64,000 bases of DNA from Hydractinia symbiolongicarpus (Eukaryota > Cnidaria > Hydrozoa > Anthoathecata > Hydractiniidae), in the NCBI RefSeq assembly GCF_029227915.1, contig NC_079880.1:9947501-10011500 (forward strand), in the 5' to 3' direction. Within the stretch, counting starts at the first letter, position 1. The number at the start of each line of letters is the position of its first letter. Made by a program: the position numbers and the translations under genes. Below, one piece after another: positions 45,588 to 55,813 of this stretch. The notes below the pieces were generated by a model. It was not told the origin of the DNA, searched no databases, and worked only from the letters and a program-made list of their open reading frames with translations.

Positions 45588-47225
45588 TTAGTGAGTGCAG
45601 CACAAACTATCACAATTAGCCAGTGTTGATGAATGCGCCTCATCCTTTTTATTTTTTATAATTCTCAGTGGTAATGTCCCTTTCAAAATAAGGTAACGAT
45701 TTTGCATCAAACCGATAACACGTTCAATATGTATTCTTACTGAAGCTATTTTTCTCGAGCTTTCAACCTCCTCAGCTGCCAATTGCTTTTTTCCCTTTGT
45801 GAAAGATGGTACAATAAGTTCAGAAGAACTGCCGGCAGCAAATTCATCTCTCAAGGTAAAACCTCTGTCTGCAAGGATCTGATCTGAAGGCATATGGTAT
45901 TTACTCAAGTGGAAGCCGGATTCTCCTGTGATTTGAACGTCTGATGCACGCCCACCATAACATTTTGAAATAAAATTAATTGCACCAAGTGGTGTACATG
46001 ATATGAGCACCTTGATAGTACAATGTTTTTTGTACTGACTGTACAGTTGAGCTCTTGCTAACAGTGATGCTGGAGATTCAACGAATATTTCGAAACAATC
46101 AATTATAGAGGTCAATCTTGGAAATTTTACTTTGAAAACACTGGGGATTGTTTTGAATATATTATCTCTGTCTGACATTCTTATCATTCCTTTGAGCTTC
46201 TTGTACATAACATCTACCCATGTCCAAAAATATTCAACAGCGGTGGAACGACTAATATTAACAATGTAGCATAGCATATCAAAACTCATATTGTGTTTCA
46301 ATTTGATAATTGTTAATAGGATCTGGTCTTCAGCTTTCAATCTTGTGGGTTTTCTTTCACTTTCGGTACATAAATATGTGAGTAATGTTTCAAATACTTT
46401 GAAACGCAACCCGGTTAACATCAAACACTTGCCCAGGTTTCTTCGAATTGAAGCAACACTCAAATCAACGGGAAGATTTGCTCTCAGTTTTCTATTCTCA
46501 GCGCGAAGATTATCCATTTCTCTATATAATTCCTCCCTCTCTGACACAGAAATTGGGGAGGCCAGCGGAATAGTACTATCACTTTCTGGTGATTGCATAT
46601 TTTCCAGTTCCAAAGGTGAATTAAGATCTTCAATATCATCAAGATTTTCAATATTTTCATTTGTTGTTGATATATTTTCTGTCTTGGCTTTTTCTGTTTC
46701 AAGGTCTGTGACTAGCTTTTTTCGAATGACTATGAAAAAACATAATAGGTTTCTTATACTTTTGTCAACATTGAAAAGACATTCAAAGTGTCAAGTGAAT
46801 CCTACCTGGACGCCTATGTAGTCTGCTTATTGATCGATGTGGTGATGCAACTTTTTTCCACAACTCAAAACTTTGAAAACAGATGGTACATAGTCAGGAT
46901 GGCTTGAAGCTAACTCTCTCTTTCCTAAAAAGAGGAAGAGTAACAACACTTAATTCATTTATATACATTTACATTTGTGTATGTACTGTATAAACATGTT
47001 ATACTTACCCGAAATGAAATGTTCAGAGCATACATAGTGGTGTTTTGATTTTGGTGACCATAAAGTTCCTTTGATTGGATTTCCCAGCTCATCAGTTCGA
47101 ACACGATTTATTGCTGTCAGCCACAACTTCCTCTGTGCCTTTTTAGCTGGAAGAATGTAAAATTGCAAGTCAGGACGACTGTTGACATTATTGGTACAAG
47201 AAACAACACAGCAACTCTTAGGCAT
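45588..47225 (-). pseudogene. THAP-DDE transposase (ISL2EU/IS4EU-like), one-base frameshift
   Basis: Three exons: 47225-47009 carries a THAP zinc finger (MPKSCCVVSC... YVCSEHFISG, the C-x-C and C-x2-H ligands). Exon 46924-46806 is a linker (SSHPDYVPSVF). Exon 46729-45588 is a DDE_Tnp_4-type catalytic domain. In the main frame starting at 46613, the triad candidates are D172 (SIIDCFEIF), D249 (DQILADRGF) and E297 (RIHIERVIG). The flanking exons require the middle exon to be 120 bases, but it is 119. Reading switches frame near an A6 run, so the gene is broken or the base is missing in the assembly. It is convergent with the YqaJ-PHD gene, the paired layout expected of this transposon type. Confidence 0.75.
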
Positions 47226-48673
47226 CTCCCTTTTCGCTGGCGTGCAAGTCAGAATGTTTTTCCCCAATTCAAAATGGTAGCAAAAATTACGTAATGTTTT
47301 TACGCATGTCACGTGATAATCCGGAGCGAAGAATAGGAGCTAATTACTTTTATTATGCTAATAATAATCAGACTTGAAAAAGGTGTGTAGCTAGCATCCT
47401 TGTCAGACAGTCGATAATCAAGGTAAGAAATTTGTTTAGTGTATTTAAATGTTTCTGATTTTGTGTTGTTGTCGTATTTGTTCAGATAACATTTATTCAA
47501 TATTCTGGATATATAGCTAGACAGGAAAAGAAACCTCCCAATCAAAAGAGCATTTAGCTGTCTCTTTTCTACAGACTTCAAGATTCAGGTTGTAGGTATT
47601 TGAAGACAACAAAGTTTTAAATTTCCTAAAGACATGTAGAATTCCCACGCTTTCTCATAACTCAAATCTCCTCAAATTCAAAAAATCTTCTCCTCAAATA
47701 TGCTCATTTTTTTTTTTAAATTTAGGTTTTTTTAAATTTCAAAAAAAATTTGGCATTTGTTTTTTTATACACATATATAGCTAGCTATATATATGCTATT
47801 TTTTATATTTATTTTGAACCACCACAATTTGTGGTTCTGTGGCCCGCAAACATTACTTTTTGTTGTTGTGTTTTATTTGAGGCAAACTTTCTTAGTTATC
47901 TTTTGTAAGAAAATATTAAGATGGCAGTGTGTGCAGGTGTGGATCTAGCCAATTTTTTTACTATGTCACAGCGTTGAACATAAAAAACAATGCTGGGGGC
48001 CTTGGCGTGTTCTACGTCATTGCTTCAGTTTTATGTACCCTAATCCGCCAAGTTGTTTTCTTCAACAAGTGACACAAGGGAAAATATCAAACCGTATCAT
48101 TAAGTTTTATTCAAGTCTTAGTAATACATCTTCCTCCTAAAAGATATTCTTGTACATTTTGATCGGCAGAGTTGAGTTTCTTCAGCATCTTTCTCGTTAT
48201 TGTACCTAAAAAGTATAAAACACATTTTTGAATGCTGAAAGTGTTTGCCGCATTCTTTGTACAGAAATGCAATCAGCGATCGAAAAACAGGTGCATTGTT
48301 TATTACAGTCACGGTTGATCCGCTATGGCATTGTTTTTTAAACCAATCAGCTTGATTTTTCAAGAAATTAAACCAATCAGGATATTTTAAAATCAAAACA
48401 AAGTTTTTTAATCAACGTGTGAAGCGAATTAAACTTTTTTTGATATAAAGTCAATTTTATTTGAAAAATAAAATCACTAAAAAGCTTACAAAGCTGACAA
48501 AAACAAATGATACCGTTTAGCTTGATGCCAACTTAAAATGTCAACATTTTACGACTTTTTGCTAACAAAATAAAATTAATTTGTGGACAGTAGTAATAAG
48601 TAGAAAGGATACCTATCCCTCTTCCTCGCCCTCATCAAAAATATTAAAGAGGAAAAACTGGTGAATTTAGTTT
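47226..48673. other. No gene recognised
   Basis: Presumably contains the right end of the ISL2EU-like transposon, which was not located. GTGTGGATCTAGCC near 47938 is a diverged copy of the CAGGGGCGGATCTAG terminus. A minus-strand frame at 48118-48180 ending in a stop followed by AATAAAAC could be a terminal exon, but no partner exon was found. Confidence 0.35.
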
Positions 48674-48679
48674 ACTAGA

Positions 48680-49689
48680 CAGTCTTTTTCAGGAGAGTCG
48701 TGCAATCGCACATGCACGCCTTGGCACACACCTAAATCGTTTCAGGCGTGTGATTAATCGCACGCCTGAAAAATAAATATGGAGTTTTCAAAATCAACCT
48801 ATAAAATCCATTTTGTAGCGTGCCATGGCAAACCTCGATATAATTTTTGGACACTCGCCAGACAAAACTACCGATATATTTCCGTCTTGGTCGGACACTT
48901 TAGATCTCAGAAATTAAGAGTCCTGGTCCTTTTAATCCACGAGCAAGCCTATTCATAGCCAACCTGACCATCGTAGCTAATTCACCTACTCCTGACTTAA
49001 AAGAACTACATAGACATAAATCTCTTTTGCCTGGCCCCTTCGTCGTTGGTAACCAGGTCTTACCAGGAAATCCAGCCATGCGGTTCTTAACTAATGCGGA
49101 GGTGAACGTCGACAGAGCACGGATGAAGCAAGTCTGCAAATATGCACTTACAGGTGGAATGAACATTTTATCATGGATTTAATTGTACATAATTACTTTA
49201 TTTGACAAAACAATTGAAAACCATAGCAGGTCCAAATTTAATGGATTTTTTTCTTTATGCTTGTAATAACGAAGCCCATGTGCGGTATAATTTTTTTTCT
49301 GTAAAAATTTTGTAAAAGTATAGCTGAACATTCTGAATGAATTTTGAAGTTTTATTTAAGCCACGTGGATAAAGATTTTTAATTCAAAAACAAAGCATAT
49401 TTTTGCCTATTTGCTTGTGATAACCTGAAAAATATACAGGAAATATAAAAATGACAGTATAGTCATGCATACTATTTCGGACATGTAGAAAAGGAAGTTA
49501 AGATTGAGAGAGTCGCCATACCAGTAGATGCTTGATCATCGTGTTTGGGGTTCACGATTTAAAATGTCCCCAACTTTTCTACCGCAAAATGAATGCGCAA
49601 CAAAAATAACCTCGGAGCCCGTATCGCACGCATTACTTGATTTACACATGCGAATCATCGCACACCTCAAATATTCCTGAAAAAGACTG
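48680..49689. mobile_element. Complete CAGTCTT-family transposon, 1010 bp, TSD ACTAGA
   Basis: The ends CAGTCTTTTTCAGGA and TTCCTGAAAAAGACTG are inverted copies, flanked by ACTAGA at 48674-48679 and 49690-49695. Subterminal sequence has palindromes of GGCGTG(C/T)GATTAATCGCACGCC type (48748-48773) and related CGCACGC motifs near the right end. No transposase motifs were recognised, though 48902-49172 is open on both strands. Confidence 0.8.
48902..49172. other. Segment open on both strands inside the CAGTCTT element
   Basis: Plus strand: after an acceptor-like CACTTTAG, a frame without ATG runs about 90 codons to a TAA (KELHRHKSLLPGPFVVGNQV, MRFLTNAEVNVDRARMKQV). Minus strand: an 88-residue frame from 49166 (MFIPPVSAYLQTC; ALVKNRMAGFPGKTWLP) includes an acceptor TTTGCAG and a donor GTAAGACC. 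I recognise neither product. It is probably a relic of the element's gene; the strand is undecided. Confidence 0.35.
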
Positions 49690-49695
49690 ACTAGA

Positions 49696-50951
49696 CTTTT
49701 GATATCAGACAAACGCTAGAAATTAGTTAACAAAAGATGTAGTATCCTGACACAACATACAGCTAAATTCACTGCAAAATTGATTAAAAATGCTCTTCTC
49801 AGTCCAATATTTTGCACGTTTTGATTAGCTAAGATCATAAAAAACATTCTAGCCGCAGTAACAAATAAGGAGAAACACATAGCTTAGCAAAAACAACTAA
49901 CCTTAAAGCTATTGTGCAGCAATCCTTGTTTGTTTTAACACGGGCAGGAAAATAGTACTCTGCATGTTAATTTCTTTGGATTAAACAAAAATCAACTTGT
50001 TTTGTAGCACGTCAGGAAATGGTAACATAGAATTACATTTAAGTTCCTCTAGCAATTTGGCATAAATTTCATGTATCCCATCAGAATTTTTTCATTTGAA
50101 AACCAACTTCACACGCTCTCGCAAGCTATTGCAACCCTTCTTGATAACGGAAAGATCCTTTCGAACTATAATCTTTATCAATACCTAGAAACAACCTTAA
50201 CATGGTTTGTGTGCTATGAAGTATATGGTTACAGTCTGACATAAAATAGATTAGCCCAACATCGGTTGATTGAATTCGCGTTGTGAGGTATGTCATATAG
50301 TAGATAGGGCGAAGCAAACAAAGACTTAGATTTTCGTCCCCGAAATTCCGGTATAATTTGAAAACACCGCGATTTATTTCAAAAATTATTTCTTGTGAAT
50401 CGATGCGTAATATTAGCTCATTTTTTTACTATGTCGCGTGACAGGGTTGGCATAGTCTAAATCCGCGCCTTGTGTTCAAAGTTTTTCAGTAATAGCAAAT
50501 TTGGACATTTTCTTTCATCAGTAATTTTAGACCTGTTAAGGGGTGTGCATTCAAACTTTATCAATGCATAGATGTTATAAAGGTTAATTGATTAACATAA
50601 ATTTTTTGCCAAAATGACACTTGTTGCTTGTCCCAGGCGTCGTAAAACTGTTAGTTAACTTGAAATCTAGCTTATGTGGTGTAGCTGTAGTTATTTGTTA
50701 AAGTATGATTTTGTGAACATTTGTTCTCTGCATTTTAAAAATACCATTATCATTTTTATATTTTAAACTGAAAATGTGTTAGCTAGCCTATTTATTAACA
50801 CATTTTTTTAATTTAAAAGCATTTTTGTTTGTTTGTTTATTTTCACTCCAAAGAAACTTTGTATTCGAATGCTGTCCCGTTTGAAAGTACGAATTTGAGT
50901 GAATTATGTTGTTATTTTGTATCACATGGTTTGTGATGGTTGCCAGACAAA
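49696..50951. other. No gene recognised
   Basis: AT-rich spacer. The only marked item is CTAAATCCGCGCC near 50457, a diverged CAGGGGCGGATTTAG terminus. Short frames lack domain signals. Confidence 0.4.
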
Positions 50952-50956
50952 TGTAA

Positions 50957-52612
50957 CAGGGTGACCACTCCTCCTTAAAATCCTTAAATAACCTTAAAAA
51001 AAGAAAATCTCCTTAAACGTACTTAAATATACTTTAAAAAATTGAAATTTTAGCCATTCTTTTTAATTTCTCCTTATTTCTTATTGTTTCTGATCGTAAC
51101 TTTTTTGGAAATGTGTTCATGGATTGTTCATCGCATGTTACCTGAAATCCTATATTTTCTATCTTTTATTTTAATTTATATGTATATTTTTATAATATGT
51201 ATAATTTTAATATATGTAACATTAAAGACAGAGACTAAAGATTAAAGACTGTTTTTCTCCTTAATTATCCTTATTTTTTTCTTTTTTTATTCTCGTTCGC
51301 AGCAAAATATCCTTAAAAAATGTCAATTTGTCTCCTTAATTTCCTTAATATCCAGTCTTGGTCATGAATATTTGCACCCGTGTGCGGTGGTACGTACGCC
51401 TACACTAATACAGGCGTGCGATCAGTATCGCACGCCTAGCTTATGATTTTGGCGTGCAATTATTACATTCAGGAGAGCAGCAGCGCAGGGTTTTTGAAGC
51501 ATAGTAGTTGGCAAAAAAATTGCAGACGTAATTTTGTTGTGAAATTTAAATGAATGGTGTTATTATAAAGAACATAAGGTATAGAGAACATTAAAGTCGT
51601 GCCCTTTCCTTCATGCTGACACTCTTATGCTCGGCTGGTGCATTGCACTGAGACTCGAACGAAAGACGGAGGACCATTTGGAACCATGCCACAAGTCAGT
51701 CCGACCTTCATCGTCACAGAGAATACTGCGAGAAGAGTGCGCACCCATGCAAGTTAAATATAACCAGAACATGGGAGAGGTTAGGTGTCCTGTACCTTAT
51801 ACAGCTTTCGGACGAATGTTCTCGTAATAATGCCAAAGAAAAAACATGTTCAATAAAGTTTAAAAAATCTTTTTAAAAGGGGAAAGAGAAATCAAATATG
51901 TTTAGTAATAATAATTGAAAAAAATGTATATCGTATTAAAAAGAAGTCCAGAAGTTCTGTCTCCCACACGACATAGCAGGCAATAAGTCAGCCCTGCCCT
52001 CGGTTTTGTGAGAAGAGATGTTCTGCGAAGACTCTAACAATTGAGTCTCCGGTACAGTTTTGCTTTGCATTGAACTGTGCCTGTGACAAGCATTTTCGAA
52101 GCATGTAACCGGCTACTTCTGCGATATTCAACTTAATGATGCCATGATAACTATTAACTTAAGAAGTACACCATCGGGAAGGTAGGTCAATAGGACTTGT
52201 ACTTCATTTCCATTTGTCATCGTCTTAAGGAGAGCAATACAAGGTTAATGACGAAATTTTTTGCCAGCTGAAAAACAAAAATAATATTGTCGACGCAATA
52301 CAGACACAAAACATTTGAAATGTATCTCACGTCAGCAATTTTAATGAAGGTGGGTATTTAATAGAAATACATTTTAGAGATACATTTTAACACGGAAGGA
52401 CAATTATGTATTGGGTAAAGTCTGGGTAAGGGATTACTCTAAAATAGCTCAGTTCTGCTTGGCGTGTGTACGAAGTAGAACAAGGCATGTGATAAAGAGC
52501 ACGCCCGAATTTCACATGACGTGTGCGGAGGCGTGCGCGTGCGATCGCACGCCATTCATGACCAAGACTGAATATCCTTACTTTTGTTCTCATTTTATTA
52601 GTGGTCATCCTG
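50957..52612. mobile_element. CAGGGTGACCACT-ended element, TSD TGTAA, host of a nested insertion
   Basis: The left end CAGGGTGACCACT and right end AGTGGTCATCCTG are inverted copies, flanked by TGTAA at 50952-50956 and 52613-52617. The left part carries many CCTTAAA motifs. The inner element at 51353-52570 interrupts it; without that, the outer element is only about 430 bp, a MITE. CAGGG ends and the 5 bp duplication parallel the element at 41160. Confidence 0.7.
51353..52570. mobile_element. CAGTCTT-family element, 1218 bp, TSD AATATC, nested
   Basis: Perfect 17-base inverted ends CAGTCTTGGTCATGAAT / ATTCATGACCAAGACTG are flanked by AATATC at 51347-51352 and 52571-52576. Just inside each end are GCGTGCGAT palindromes (AGGCGTGCGATCAGTATCGC near 51413; GCGTGCGATCGCACGC near 52538). 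The open frames inside (51627-51827, 52387-52626) show no domain. Confidence 0.85.
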
Positions 52613-52617
52613 TGTAA

Positions 52618-53235
52618 ACAAAACAAGAAACTCCAAAAACTCGGGCATTCAGGTGATAAAATTTATTGTCTTTGTATAAGTCACACACAGACACGCGGAA
52701 GCTCCTTATTATTATAAGGGCAAAAAACTAAAGAAATTTGGGGTTTAAAGGTATTATGATAACGTCATCAACCCGTCTTTTCTGAAATGGGTGATATGAC
52801 ACAGCTTCAGGGAACATACCAAATTTTATCCATCCAGTCCGTAGTCACCCACAAGGAAGCTGACTTCAATTATTTCCAGCCCTTTCCAGGATAGCCGCTT
52901 CGCTAATTCTAAAAATACTATTGATGTCAGTCTAATGCATAGATGTTGTGTTGTAAGGTCAGAAAAGTTAACAAATAAGATGTGACATCAAAGGAAGAGA
53001 AGAAGTCCTGTGGCTTAAAGATTTCCGCCATTAATCAGTAAAGTACTGAACTCTGAGGTGGACATTAAACACAAATAATCTGGATGGAACGAAATCATTG
53101 AAAATTCCAAAATTTTAAAATTTAATTCTCAATTTTTATTGTAACCTTAAATCATAGCTAACTTAAATTACGTACTTATTTTCTCTATAAGAACAATTTT
53201 ATAAGAACAACAAAAAGACTGAAAATTGTTAAACA
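52618..53235. other. No gene recognised
   Basis: Spacer between the nested transposons and the HEPN duplicate. Confidence 0.4.
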
Positions 53236-53650
53236 ATAAATTTAATTTCCAATAAATAAACAAACTGTCTTAGAGTTGTTTGATATCACTATTTTGTGTG
53301 ATGTTTTGATAAACTGTTGTCCCAGCATACAAGCACCAATTGGTGGGTGGAGAATTAAAATTCCCCAGCTAAATGATTTCAGCGATGGTGCTGAAATCAT
53401 TCGAGTCAGAAGTGCAAGAAATAATGTTATGCATGCAAGAGCACTAACTGTATCACAATATAATCAGTTATGGAACAACATAAAATGTATATTAACAAGG
53501 CTTGGGTACAACATTGCAACATTCAGGATTTAAAATCTGGTTGTTTAAAAGATTTGAGTTGTTAAAATTGAAGTCACAAAACAGAGATTGAAATTCAGAA
53601 AATCGATGTAGAAAAAAACGAAGACAACATCAAGCCAGCTAGAATCAATG
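53236..53650 (+). pseudogene. Degenerate partial copy of the HEPN exon
   Basis: About 400 bases nearly identical to 56024-56435 of the intact HEPN gene downstream (CPSIQAPIGGWRIKIPQL and VRSARNNVMHARALTVSQY are unchanged). It lacks the first 70 or so codons and has no start in frame with them. It loses frame at GCAACATTCAGG, where the intact copy has one more base. It stops before the repeated coiled coil. It looks like a recent local duplication in direct orientation. It could be transcribed upstream of the intact gene, but no splice linkage is evident. Confidence 0.85.
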
Positions 53651-54059
53651 AACACATCCACTTCGCCTGTTAAAGACACACAAACACACTCATTGCATTG
53701 ATACATAATTTTTTAATAATTTTTTGAAATTCAAAAATAAACAATAAATCGAGAGGGTGCTGATTGACTGGAAAATGGCAAAAAGATTGCAAGGAGGTAG
53801 GGGGGAAAAAGAGCCAGCACAATATACACTACACTTTAAAAATTAAAAGGTTTGTTTGCATAGACATCTCATAGGCTTCATTTGAAATTTCAAATGATTC
53901 TTTGTTCATGGTAAATTGCCACATTTTTACCATTAGCAAAATAATGGCACATTTTGATTCATTATTACAAAAAAATCAAAAAAAAAATTTGGAAGTTTCA
54001 GCAGAAAAGTATTGATTACGTTGATTACAAGACCATTCACTCCTAGTATACTCACTAAG

Positions 54060-54215
54060 GAAGCAGTGTGACTTCCTTCATTGTTTTTAGCCAGCAAGTT
54101 TTATATACTTCTGCTGTTTTGAAATTTATACAGCAAGTTATTCTCCTCCCAGTTAAAATAATGAAAAAGCAAGAAAATTTTTATAACAAATTTTAGTGTT
54201 CTTTTAATTGAAACT
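54060..54215. repeat. Fragment of the 5.96-8.19 kb element
   Basis: TTTTGAAATTTATACAGCAA, then TATTCTCCTCCCAGTTAAAA, matches 6270-6330. A single subterminal unit, without ends. Confidence 0.55.
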
Positions 54216-54640
54216 AGATGGACATTTGAAACATTGAACAAAAACAAAACAAATACAACATATTGACAACGTTTCGGGTGTTCATACACCCATTTTCAAG
54301 TCTTCAGTATAGCGCTTTCGTAAACAATGGAAAATTATGCCTAATTAAATAAATACAACGGTGCTGACCTGATGTTATTATTAAGTATGGGATTATCACG
54401 CAAGATGAAAAGGCTCTGTTTGATTTCAAGTGAGAAATGGCTATTCCCATGCACAAGAATGCTAAAATTGTCAAGAGACGGAACGTAGTTGTTGCATTGT
54501 TTTAGATGGTCCTTAATAGCAGATTGTTGCGTTGACAACGATTTTTTACCTGTTAATGGTGGAACACCAAGGTGCTCGCTTATTCTAACTTTAAGATGTT
54601 TCGATGTCTCACCTATCTTTTATTGTTTTTTTTTCTGCTG
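54216..54640 (-). mobile_element. Penelope-like 3' fragment (GIY-YIG C-terminus)
   Basis: On the minus strand it encodes the end of a GIY-YIG-type domain (IGETSKHLKVRISEHLGVPP, then QQSAIKDHLKQCNNYVPSLD and QSLFILRDNPILN) and a stop at 54341. Downstream lies the conserved 3' region CTTGAAAATGGGTGTATGAA...CGAAACGTTGTC. The copy is strongly 5'-truncated and from a different subfamily than the one at 28 kb. Confidence 0.7.
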
Positions 54641-55803
54641 TGTTATATAAAAATCTTAACCCTTTAAACAGATTTTTATAAGCAAAAATCTCTTTGATTT
54701 AATTACACTTATACTGCTTATGACCATTACCGTTAAATTAATTCACATAGTTTTGTTAGTTACTTAATTTAATAGTAATAGTGTTTCTGTGGAGGCAGTA
54801 AAATTATTATGGACAAATTCTCATAGAAGAAGTTTTATGACACAAGAACTACAAACATCTAAATTATCAGGTTTTAAAAAAAACTAAAGTTTTTTTTAAA
54901 GTTTAAATTATATAAGAAGCTGACCATGCCAATAGCTTGTTTTTCTCAAACCCAGCCATGGGAATCGACAGTAGCGTTCAGCAATTATCAGGTCTAAACG
55001 TTTTTAAAACGCTTAGCCTACTCTATGAATTTTATAAGAATATTTACTGGTTAAGTTAATGTAAGACCAAGAGTTGGCTAAAATATTGAAGTTGTAATAA
55101 TTGTTTTCGAAATTTTCTAAATAAAATATCATAATTTTTTTTTATTTCTGGCTTCTTGCAAATAATTATAATAGAACACCTGGCTTCAAAAGTATTTTTG
55201 TAAACATAACAACAAGCACGCAAGATATTATTTTTTATCATTATGATCAAGAAAAAAACAGTATTAAATTGGAACTATTCCTGTCTTGGATACGAGATTA
55301 ACGCAAATAACGAAAATGTCAATCTTAATGATATTTCTGATTCCGACAGTCCTGAATCTGATGATGAAAATATTTGCTTTACTTAAACACTTAAAACAAT
55401 ATTGCTACGTTTTGCTGTTTTAATATTATATTATATTTGAACTTTTGATATTTTGCTGTTTTGTCTTTATTTTTTTTGTTTTGATAAAAAAAATTATGTT
55501 TTATTTATTTTTAAACGTTTTTTCGATCAACCAATCAACTTCCATCAAATGATAGTTAAACAGCAAATTAATTGTTCTGAAAGATACATAGTTATATGCA
55601 GCAATAATTTATAACATACGTAAGTTAAAAATGAGTAGCTTCAAAACTTCAGTGTTCCTTACCCGTCAATACCAAAATGTTTGATATGTATTTTTATCAT
55701 TTGACTTTGTTTAGAAGGATTATTTATAGTCAGATTACATTAAAATTGCTGTCTCCCTAATATTTAGTTACTTAAAAAAAACTGATAAGTTTTTTTTGTT
55801 ATA
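54641..55803. other. Upstream of the HEPN-helicase gene
   Basis: AT-rich, no recognised element. TTTTTTTTGTTATAG at about 55790-55804 looks like a splice acceptor just before the start codon, so a non-coding first exon probably lies in this stretch. Confidence 0.4.
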
Positions 55804-55813
55804 GGTAAAAATT

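Noticed and set aside
48118..48180. Terminal exon of a minus-strand gene followed by AATAAAAC
   Set aside because: It is only about 30 codons with no recognisable product and no in-phase upstream exon.
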